The notes under the pieces are model-generated. The model worked only from the letters and a program-made list of their open reading frames with translations. It ran no database searches and was not told the origin of the DNA. Below are positions 48,211-55,219 of a DNA stretch of 64,000 bases, in pieces. The translations under genes were made by a program, and so were the position numbers. This DNA comes from CAWJKP01 sp963843465. GTDB lineage: Bacteria; Planctomycetota; Planctomycetia; Pirellulales; Thermoguttaceae. Positions within the stretch are counted from its first letter, which is position 1; each line of letters starts with the position of its first letter. The stretch lies in the NCBI GenBank assembly GCA_963843465.1, contig CAWJKP010000001.1:682001-746000 (forward strand). The letters are read 5' to 3'.

Positions 48211-50423
48211 CGGGCCCTCCGTTCCACGTCATGGAACAACAGCCGAGACGAGTTGAGCACCACGGCTACCGTGCAGCTATTGTGGAGCACCGCGCCCCAG
48301 AACACCGGCAGAACGCCGATCGAGGCCAGCACGATTCCCAGCGTGTTCACGCCGACCGCCGCCGCGAAATTCTGCCGGATGGTCTGCATCGTCCGGCTCG
48401 CCAGGTGAATGACCGCCGGGATCATCAAGGGATCGTCCCCGGTGACGGTGATGTCCGCCGCTTCCATGGCGATGTCCGTCCGCGTTCCGCCCATGGCGAT
48501 TCCCACGTCGGCGTAGGCCAAGGCCGGCGCATCGTTGATCCCGTCGCCGACCATCACCACGTGCGTGCCCTTGGATTGGAGCTTCAAGACCGTTTCCGCC
48601 TTGTCGTCGGGCATGGCCTCCGCCTTATAGCGATCCACCGTCATCCGGTCGGCAATGATCTCCGCGTGTTGCTCAACGTCGCCGGTCAAGAGCACGATGT
48701 CGTCAATGCCCGTGTAGCGGAGCCGATTGATGGCCTTCTTCATGTTCTCCCGCAAGGCGTCCTGGATGCCCAGCACGCCCAGAAGCTCGTGATCCTCGGC
48801 GACGTAGACGATGTTCTCGCCGGCGCGGGCCAGGCGATTGACGGCCTCGATCGCCGGTGCCAGGTCGATGGCGTTCTCCTGCATGAAGCGCCGGCTCCCC
48901 ACCCGGATGATCCGCCGGCCCACCTGCGTCTGGACGCCGCGGGCCGTATGCACTTGGGTCTCCTGGTGGGCCGGAATCTGCCAGCCGCTGCGACGCACTT
49001 TCTCCACGACGGCCGCCGCCATCGGGTGCGTGCTGGTCTCCTCGGCGGCGCCGGCGTATCGGAGCACTTCCTGGGCGGGAACCTCCGGCTTCATGGGAAT
49101 CACGCTGGTCACTTCCGGCCGTCCCACGGTCATCGTGCCGGTCTTGTCGAAGATCAACGTATCGGCCTCGGCCAGCAGTTCCAGGTAATTGCTGCCCTTG
49201 ATGAGGATTCCATTCCGCGCCGCCGTGCAGATGGCCGCCGACAAGGCGGTGGCCGTGGAGAGCCGGACGCCGCAAGAGTAGTCGATGATCAGCATGTTCA
49301 GCGCGCGGCTGCTCTTGCGCGTCACCAGATAGACGATCAGAGCCAGGAGGAAATTGACCGGAATGAACTGGGCCGAGAAGCGGTCGGCGATGGTCTGGAC
49401 GCTCGCCTTGCGGTGCGTGGCCTCCTCGACCATGTGGACGATGCGGGCCACGGCCGTCTGGTCACCCACCTTCACCGCCCGAATCACCAGCCGGCCGCTC
49501 TTGACCACGGTTCCGGCAAACACCTGGTCGCCCGGGGCCTTGCGCAAGGGCATGTATTCGCCGGTAATCGACGCCTGATCGACCGCCGCCTCGCCAGACT
49601 CCGCCACCCCGTCCACGCTGATCTTCTCCCCGGTGTGGACCATGACCCGGTCGCCGGCGTGGAGTTGATCGAGGTCCACGCGCTCCTCGACGCCGTCGTC
49701 CCGCAGCCGCCAAACGGTCTCTTCGCCTACCGAAAGCATGTTGCGGATCGCGCGGCGGGTGCGGCCCATCGTATAGGCGGTCAACAGCTCGGCGATGTCG
49801 GCCAGCCAGAGGATCGTCAGCGCCGAGAGACCCCGGCCGCTGGCGATGCTCGCCAGAATCGCGGTGGCGCTGAGCGTATCGGCGTTCGGACGCAACGTGG
49901 TTGCCAACGAACGGACACCGCTGCGGAAGATGGGGATCGCCAGCGAGACAGCCGTCAGCGACGGAACGCTGAGGAAGCGGGCCGCCAGACTGGCCGGCGC
50001 GTGGCCTGTTGGCTTGCGGAAAAAGTAGAAAACGAGCGTTGCCGTGGTGACTCCGATGCGAATGAGCATGTCGGAGAGCGACCCCTCTTGCAGCCGCCGC
50101 TCGTTCACGGTGGGCCGGTTCTGCTCGGCTCGTTCGGCCTTGTAGGCAGTCAATGAGTAGGACCCGATCACCAATTCCGTCAGTTCCAGCACGTCCTGCG
50201 CCGACACCTGGGTGTGGTCATAGTGGAGCAGGACATTCTCCGTGAGGGTACTGACCTGCGCCTGGCAAATCGGCGACAAGTCCTGCAAACGTTGCCGGAT
50301 TTCGGCGACATACCTGGCGAGATAGCCGAGCGCGCGGCAGCGAATCCGCACCCTTCCCGGAAGGGCGTGGACAATCTCGCAGTGCAGGAGCGGCTGCCGT
50401 TTGCGCCAGAACATGATCAGCAA
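48207..50423 (-). CDS. P1B-type metal-transporting ATPase with HMA-like domain and SCG motif
   Basis: 738 aa. Pumps a transition metal using ATP. An N-terminal HMA-like domain has EIVHALPGRVRIRCRALGYL (no CxxC). Actuator ASITGEYMPL (TGE), phosphorylation site LIFDKTGTMTVG, nucleotide-binding STHPMAAAVVEK (HP) and hinge MVGDGINDAPALAYADVG are all intact. The ion-path motif in the sixth helix is DYSCGVRLSTATALSAAI: SCG where Cu/Zn pumps have CPC. This places it outside the classical groups, near the P1B-6 type linked to iron and ferrosomes. It starts 13 bases after the gene at 50437. Metal identity (Fe or Mn) is inferred from the DtxR and Nramp neighbours. Confidence 0.93.
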   Translation of the reverse strand: MLIMFWRKRQPLLHCEIVHALPGRVRIRCRALGYLARYVAEIRQRLQDLSPICQAQVSTLTENVLLHYDHTQVSAQDVLELTELVIGSYSLTAYKAERAEQNRPTVNERRLQEGSLSDMLIRIGVTTATLVFYFFRKPTGHAPASLAARFLSVPSLTAVSLAIPIFRSGVRSLATTLRPNADTLSATAILASIASGRGLSALTILWLADIAELLTAYTMGRTRRAIRNMLSVGEETVWRLRDDGVEERVDLDQLHAGDRVMVHTGEKISVDGVAESGEAAVDQASITGEYMPLRKAPGDQVFAGTVVKSGRLVIRAVKVGDQTAVARIVHMVEEATHRKASVQTIADRFSAQFIPVNFLLALIVYLVTRKSSRALNMLIIDYSCGVRLSTATALSAAICTAARNGILIKGSNYLELLAEADTLIFDKTGTMTVGRPEVTSVIPMKPEVPAQEVLRYAGAAEETSTHPMAAAVVEKVRRSGWQIPAHQETQVHTARGVQTQVGRRIIRVGSRRFMQENAIDLAPAIEAVNRLARAGENIVYVAEDHELLGVLGIQDALRENMKKAINRLRYTGIDDIVLLTGDVEQHAEIIADRMTVDRYKAEAMPDDKAETVLKLQSKGTHVVMVGDGINDAPALAYADVGIAMGGTRTDIAMEAADITVTGDDPLMIPAVIHLASRTMQTIRQNFAAAVGVNTLGIVLASIGVLPVFWGAVLHNSCTVAVVLNSSRLLFHDVERRAR

Positions 50424-50436
50424 TCCTCCTACGCCG

Positions 50437-50997
50437 CTACGACTGCCGGCCGCCCAGCATCGAGGCTATGCCCCACCAGACAAGCGTGAGCCCCGCCGGA
50501 AACGCACGCATCCCTTGTGTCAACAGTTTTTGCACGCCGACGGCGGCCAACAGAATCAGCGCGGCCGACCAGAGATCAATCAGCCCACCCGTCCGGTCGT
50601 ACACCATCCGATTCACGCTGCCGAGGATTTCCTTCAATTCCCGCGTGACGACCGGCTGCGGCATCCGTTTCAACTCGGCGTCCAGATTCATCAGGCGGAC
50701 GACGGCGGCGAAGAGCAATTCGGGGCGCACTTCGTCTTCTCGGTAGACGATGAGGACGCTGCCGGTGGCAGGCGTCAGCTTGACGGACTGCACGCCCTCG
50801 ATTGCCGGCAGTTTTTCCCGCACCATCGCCGCGCCGGCGGCGTTTTCGGCCAGGGAGGGCACGCGAAGCCGGACCCGTCCGGGCATCCAATGCGCGGTCT
50901 GGACCGGGCCCGTACGGAGCATCGGCATGAGCGTTCGGCGGCGAAACTTATTCTTACCCAGCAGCCCGGCGAGGAGGAATCCGGTAAGGATGTGCAT
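50437..50997 (-). CDS. HMA-like-domain membrane protein (186 aa), first gene of metal operon
   Basis: ATG at 50997 with AGGGCGGAG upstream. HMA-like domain: TAHWMPGRVRLRVPSLAENA, VQSVKLTPATGSVLIVYRED; again no CxxC. A linker (RELKEILGSVNRMVYDRTGG) and two hydrophobic C-terminal segments follow (LIDLWSAALILLAAVGVQKL; FPAGLTLVWWGIASMLGG). It is the third protein in this operon with the LPGRVR-type signature. It likely helps load or dock metal at the ATPase membrane. It leads the operon from the 319-bp divergent promoter region. Confidence 0.8.
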   Translation of the reverse strand: MHILTGFLLAGLLGKNKFRRRTLMPMLRTGPVQTAHWMPGRVRLRVPSLAENAAGAAMVREKLPAIEGVQSVKLTPATGSVLIVYREDEVRPELLFAAVVRLMNLDAELKRMPQPVVTRELKEILGSVNRMVYDRTGGLIDLWSAALILLAAVGVQKLLTQGMRAFPAGLTLVWWGIASMLGGRQS

Positions 50998-51316
50998 ACA
51001 GTCTCCGCCCTGTCGTGACAGGTTTCCGTGCCACACGCCTTGCGGGGAAGTTGGTGGCCCAAACGTTACGATTTTGCCGCCCCAAATTATAGCTTGTACC
51101 CGGGTTGGGCGACGGACAACCATCCGCGCCAGCGGAGCCTGTCCCCCTCTTACGCCGGCTACCACGGGGGCTTTCCGAAAGCGTTGTTTCCTGTCAAAAT
51201 GGTCGTGCGTCGTCAGGACACCTGAATAGTATAGAATAGTGCGATTGGGCAAGATATAGCGGCAGAACAAGAATGGGTTGTCCTAGATAGCGATACAAGC
51301 CTTGGAGGGGGTACGT
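50998..51316. promoter_or_regulatory. Divergent promoter region of the metal locus
   Basis: This 319-bp gap separates the operon start (50997) from the DtxR-family gene (51317). It contains no gene. AT-rich sequence AATAGTATAGAATAGTG at 51227-51243 could carry a -10 box for the regulator. An imperfect dyad TTGTCCTAGATAGCGATACA at 51279-51298 is a possible operator. Neither is proven by a second copy. Confidence 0.4.
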
Positions 51317-51970
51317 ATGGAGAGCGTCACGGTCGAGAACTATCTCAAGGCCATCTACCAGCTTTCCGATGCCTCGGGCGGCGCCCCCACTGGCGAGTTG
51401 GCTCGCCGCCTGAAGATCACGCCGGGCAGCGTTACCTTGATGCTTCAGCGGCTCGCCGAGGCCGGGCTGGTGAAATATGCGGCGCATCAAGGCGTTCGCC
51501 TCACGAAGAAGGGCCAGAGGGTAGCGATTCGCGTGGTCCGCAACCACCGCCTGTTGGAGTTGTACCTTACCAGCACCCTGGGGTTGCCTTGGGACGAGGT
51601 CCACGAGGAGGCGGAGAACCTGGAGCACGCCGTTTCCGACCGATTGGTGGCTCGAATCGACGAATACTTGGGGCATCCCGACCGCGACCCTCACGGCGAC
51701 CCGATTCCCGACGCCGATGGCAAGATGAGGACCAGGGAAGGAACCCCTTTAGCGGAGTACGCCGCGAAGACCCCCTTCGTGCTCTTGCGTGTGCCGGACC
51801 GGTCGCCCGATTTTCTCCGCTACCTCCGCGACGGCGGTTTGATCGTTGGCGTGAAGGGGATGGTATCGGAGAACCAGCCCTCGGCGGGCATTGTGACGGT
51901 TGAGGTCGCAGGCCGTCAAGTCAGCCTCAGCCGCGAAATGGCGGCCAGCATCCTGGTCCGGCCGCGGTAG
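51317..51970 (+). CDS. DtxR/MntR-family metal-dependent transcriptional regulator
   Basis: 217 aa; ATG at 51317 after GGAGGGGGT. Binds DNA when loaded with Fe2+ or Mn2+. Winged helix in residues 1-60 (MESVTVENYLKAIYQLSDAS; LKITPGSVTLMLQRLAEAGL). The metal and dimer domain has RNHRLLELYLTSTLGLPWDE and VHEEAENLEHAVSDRLVARI with the expected His/Glu ligands, then DPHGDPIP. A C-terminal FeoA/SH3-like domain (LLRVPDRSPDFLRYLRDGGL) makes it a three-domain DtxR/IdeR type. It is divergent from the ATPase operon and 0.65 kb upstream of the Nramp gene, so it probably regulates both. Confidence 0.92.
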   Translation: MESVTVENYLKAIYQLSDASGGAPTGELARRLKITPGSVTLMLQRLAEAGLVKYAAHQGVRLTKKGQRVAIRVVRNHRLLELYLTSTLGLPWDEVHEEAENLEHAVSDRLVARIDEYLGHPDRDPHGDPIPDADGKMRTREGTPLAEYAAKTPFVLLRVPDRSPDFLRYLRDGGLIVGVKGMVSENQPSAGIVTVEVAGRQVSLSREMAASILVRPR

Positions 51971-51976
51971 CGCCGT

Positions 51977-52339
51977 TCACGATTCTTCAGGCAAGAGACC
52001 AGGATCGACCACTGCCGGGTCGGTGGCCGAGAACTTGCGGGTCACGATTTTGCCCGTGTCTTTGTTGCGGTGAAGGAACCCGATAGAACCGTCCGGACCT
52101 AGCTCCATCTCATGTTCCATGGCATCGGCTTCCCAATCAATCAGAACTCCTCCAACCCGCGTCGGACTGACGTGCAATTCGGCCGGCGCAGCGGAGGATC
52201 TTGCGAGCAGGGCGTCAAACAAGCCGATAAATTCTTTCGCCAGGTCGATAGTCCCCGCCACGGGAGCGGCAGCCCCGTAGCCATCCCAGTTTTCGCCCAG
52301 ACGGCGCATGGCTTCCAATTGCTCGATCGGCTCGGCCAT
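51977..52339 (-). CDS. Conserved hypothetical protein, 120 aa
   Basis: ATG at 52339. MAEPIEQLEAMRRLGENWDG begins a soluble protein with a central beta pattern (SPTRVGGVLIDWEADAMEHE; MELGPDGSIGFLHRNKDTGK). The 'LGENWDGYGA' opening is shared with many small planctomycete and proteobacterial proteins of unknown role, sometimes linked to toxin-antitoxin or phage islands. It lies convergent to the DtxR gene with 6 bases between. Function unknown. Confidence 0.65.
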   Translation of the reverse strand: MAEPIEQLEAMRRLGENWDGYGAAAPVAGTIDLAKEFIGLFDALLARSSAAPAELHVSPTRVGGVLIDWEADAMEHEMELGPDGSIGFLHRNKDTGKIVTRKFSATDPAVVDPGLLPEES

Positions 52340-52555
52340 TCAATTCAACCTGGAATTGGGTGGGGACGCCCCACTTCCTCATTGGCATTGTATCACGTGG
52401 AGTTGCCTCGGCCAAGGCACTGGTCCGGCTGTAGTGGAAGCGTCGGAATACGGTGGGGGCTCCCTCTTGCGGGTATCTCCGCCTTCTAATGATAGTCCAT
52501 ATTGGGGGCTTGCTTCTCCTGTTTTCTGATCTATACTTGGCGCGCGGCTTTTCAC

Positions 52556-52577
52556 AGCCAAATATTACTATTTGGCT
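52556..52577. promoter_or_regulatory. AT-rich dyad upstream of the Nramp gene (operator candidate)
   Basis: AGCCAAAT at 52556-52563 and ATTTGGCT at 52570-52577 form a perfect 8-base dyad around ATTACT. The position, 45 bases before the probable start at 52623, and the AT-rich centre fit a DtxR/MntR operator. A second copy was not found upstream of the operon. Confidence 0.4.
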
Positions 52578-52622
52578 TGCCAAGACTTGGATTTAAGGGA
52601 CCGCGCGGGGTCAATCGCGCCT

Positions 52623-54092
52623 ATGTTCAGGGCTGGCAGAAAGACGCCGACGACGAGGACACTTCAGCACGACGATACGTTCGTATCCGCCGAGGACGAC
52701 AGCGGCGGCGGCATCGCCGTCGCCCCGCCCAGAAGCCAGGTATCCCTGGAAGAGGTGCATGGCACCGTGGAAGTGCCTCACCATCAGGCCGGCTTCTGGC
52801 GGCAGTTGCGGGCGTTTGCCGGGCCGGCCGTTCTGGTGAGCGTCGGTTACATGGACCCCGGCAACTGGGGCACCGACCTGCAAGGCGGCGCTCAGTTCAA
52901 GTATGGGCTGTTGTGGGTCGTCGGACTTGCCAGCCTGATGGCCATTTTCATGCAAGTGATTGCCGCACGTCTGGGCGTCGTGACCGGCAAAGACCTCGCC
53001 CAGTGTTGCCGCGATTGGTATCCGCGCTGGACCCGTTGGCCCAACTGGCTGATGAGCGAGGTTGCCATCGGCGCCTGCGACCTGGCCGAGGTGCTCGGCA
53101 GCGCCGTGGCGCTGAACCTCGCGTTCCATATCCCGCTGTTGTGGGCGGTTATCATCACGGGTTTGGACGTGTTGCTCCTGTTGGCGCTGCAGCGGTTTGG
53201 GATGCGGACTATCGAGGCCATTGTGGCGCTTTTGGTCGGAACCATCGGCGTCTGCTACTTCATCGAGATTTTCGTTTTGCCGCAGACCCGCCCGGACCTC
53301 TCCGAGATGGGACTCGGACTATTGACCCCGAATTTTCGCCGCGCGGGGATGATTTACGTGGCCGTCGGCATTATCGGGGCGACCGTGATGCCGCACAACC
53401 TGTACCTGCATTCGGCGCTGGTGCAAAGCCGAAAACTGGAGAAAAGCGTCTCGTCCATCCGCCAAGCGATCCGCTTCAACGCCATCGACTCGACGCTGTG
53501 CCTTACCGTTGCCTTCTTCGTCAACGCCGCCATCATGGTGCTCGCCGCAATGGTCTTCTTCGGCCACCAGAGCGTGGCGGTGCCTGGCGAAGGCGTCGTA
53601 ACCTTCAGCCCCCAGAGCGACTGGATTCGCATCGCCTATCTGACGCTTGCACCGCTGTTAGGGACAACGCTGGCGAGCACGCTGTTCGTCGTCGCCCTTT
53701 TTGCAAGCGGGCAGAGCAGCACGATCACCGGCACGCTCGCCGGACAAGTGGTGATGGAAGGCTTCATGCACTGGAGAGTTCCCCCTTGGGTGCGGCGACT
53801 CATCACTCGCAGCTTGGCCATCCTCCCGGCAGTCGTCATCATCGGCCTTCGCGGCAACAGCAGTGTCACCGACCTGCTGACTCTCAGCCAGGTGGTTCTG
53901 GCACTTCAACTCCCGTTTGCCATGTTTCCCTTGCTGCATTTCACGTCCTCCCGCAAGTTCATGGGCAAGTGGAGGATCGGTTGGTTTCTCTTGATCGCCG
54001 GCTGGGGCAGCGCCCTGCTGATTACCGCGATGGACCTCTACGGTCTGCCCGATTCGCTCGTCGAGGCCGGGAAGGTCGTGATTGGCGGCTGA
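52623..54092 (+). CDS. mntH: Nramp-family divalent metal transporter
   Basis: 489 aa from the ATG at 52623 (an upstream in-frame start at 52572 is possible; no strong ribosome site decides). Proton-coupled import of Mn2+ or Fe2+. An N-terminal ~60-residue soluble tail is unusual. The core shows GYMDPGNWGTDLQGGAQFKY (DPGN, metal ligands in helix 1), QVIAARLGVVTGKDLAQCCR, and helix 6 ATVMPHNLYLHSALVQSRKL (MPH ligands). About 11 helices follow the family pattern. It lies next to a DtxR-family regulator and the P1B ATPase operon, forming an uptake/storage or efflux set. Confidence 0.92.
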   Translation: MFRAGRKTPTTRTLQHDDTFVSAEDDSGGGIAVAPPRSQVSLEEVHGTVEVPHHQAGFWRQLRAFAGPAVLVSVGYMDPGNWGTDLQGGAQFKYGLLWVVGLASLMAIFMQVIAARLGVVTGKDLAQCCRDWYPRWTRWPNWLMSEVAIGACDLAEVLGSAVALNLAFHIPLLWAVIITGLDVLLLLALQRFGMRTIEAIVALLVGTIGVCYFIEIFVLPQTRPDLSEMGLGLLTPNFRRAGMIYVAVGIIGATVMPHNLYLHSALVQSRKLEKSVSSIRQAIRFNAIDSTLCLTVAFFVNAAIMVLAAMVFFGHQSVAVPGEGVVTFSPQSDWIRIAYLTLAPLLGTTLASTLFVVALFASGQSSTITGTLAGQVVMEGFMHWRVPPWVRRLITRSLAILPAVVIIGLRGNSSVTDLLTLSQVVLALQLPFAMFPLLHFTSSRKFMGKWRIGWFLLIAGWGSALLITAMDLYGLPDSLVEAGKVVIGG

Positions 54093-54190
54093 GCGCTCGC
54101 CGTGAACGATTACGTCAGCGATAATAGAATCCCGGCGGTCTTCCCTGGCCATGGATGGTCAATCCCTCCCTATTTGCAGCGAGTGAGCCG

Positions 54191-55216
54191 ATGCCGGAGA
54201 GAACCTCAACCGCAGGCCGTTACCTGGTCACGGGCTGTGCGGGTTTCATCGCCGCGCGGGTAGCACAGATGCTGCTGGCCGACGGGCATGAGGTGATCGG
54301 CATCGACGACCTCAACGACGCCTACGATCCGCGGCTCAAACAGTGGCGCCTGGAGGAATTAAATCGCAATCCGCGTTTCCACTTTCACTTGGCCGACATC
54401 GCCTCTGCGGAAGCGATGGAGTCGATCTTCGACCGCCTGGTCGAGAGCGGCCCTGCCATTTCGGCCCTGGTGAATCTGGCCGCGCGAGCGGGGGTGCGGG
54501 CTTCGGTGAGCAATCCACGAATCTACCTGCGAACCAACTGCGAAGGGACGCTCAATCTCCTGGAAGCCTGCCGCCGCCACGGCGTAAAGAAGTTCGTGCT
54601 GGCGAGCACTTCCAGCCTCTACGGCGCGCAGCACCCGCTGCCGTATCGCGAAGACCTCGACACCAGTCGTCCGCTAACGCCGTACGCCGCCTCCAAGAAG
54701 GCCGCCGAGACGCTGGTCTACTCCTACCATTATCTTCACGGCATCGACGTCTCGATTCTGCGGTACTTCACGGTCTACGGGCCTGCCGGACGGCCCGATA
54801 TGAGCATCTTTCGCTTCATTCGCTGGATCGCCGAGGGGGAGCCGCTGCAACTTTTCGGCGACGGCCGGCAGCAGCGCGGCTTCACCTACGTGGACGACGT
54901 CGCTCGCGGCACGGTCGCGGCACTGAAACCGCTGGGGTTCGAGGTCATCAACCTTGGCGGCGATCGGCCGACGGCCTTAGCTGCGGTCATCGACCAGTTG
55001 GCCAGGCTCTTGGGCAAGGAACCGCATTTCCAGCGGCACGCCGCCGAGCGTGCCGACGCGCCCGCCAGTTGGGCCGATATCGGCAAAGCCCGCAGCCTGC
55101 TGGGCTGGACGCCGCAAGTTCCCCTGGGCGAAGGGCTCCGACGCTGCGTCGATTGGTACCTGGCCCATCGCGATCTGGCTCTGTCGTTGGATCTGGGAGA
55201 AGGAGTTAGCTCCTAA
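54191..55216 (+). CDS. NAD-dependent epimerase (UDP-glucuronate 4-epimerase-like)
   Basis: 341 aa from the ATG at 54191; ATG at 54155 would add 12 residues. Extended short-chain dehydrogenase. Nucleotide-binding GRYLVTGCAGFIAARVAQML (GxxGFI), IGIDDLNDAYDPRLKQWRLE as in UDP-glucuronate epimerases, VNLAARAGVRASVSNPRIYL, catalytic Ser in VLASTSSLYGAQHPLPYRED and YxxxK in LTPYAASKKAAETLVYSYHY. C-terminal sugar-binding part RGFTYVDDVARGTVAALKPL. It likely makes UDP-galacturonate or a similar sugar nucleotide for envelope polysaccharide. It ends 3 bases before the convergent ACP-synthase stop. Confidence 0.9.
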   Translation: MPERTSTAGRYLVTGCAGFIAARVAQMLLADGHEVIGIDDLNDAYDPRLKQWRLEELNRNPRFHFHLADIASAEAMESIFDRLVESGPAISALVNLAARAGVRASVSNPRIYLRTNCEGTLNLLEACRRHGVKKFVLASTSSLYGAQHPLPYREDLDTSRPLTPYAASKKAAETLVYSYHYLHGIDVSILRYFTVYGPAGRPDMSIFRFIRWIAEGEPLQLFGDGRQQRGFTYVDDVARGTVAALKPLGFEVINLGGDRPTALAAVIDQLARLLGKEPHFQRHAAERADAPASWADIGKARSLLGWTPQVPLGEGLRRCVDWYLAHRDLALSLDLGEGVSS

Positions 55217-55219
55217 CTT

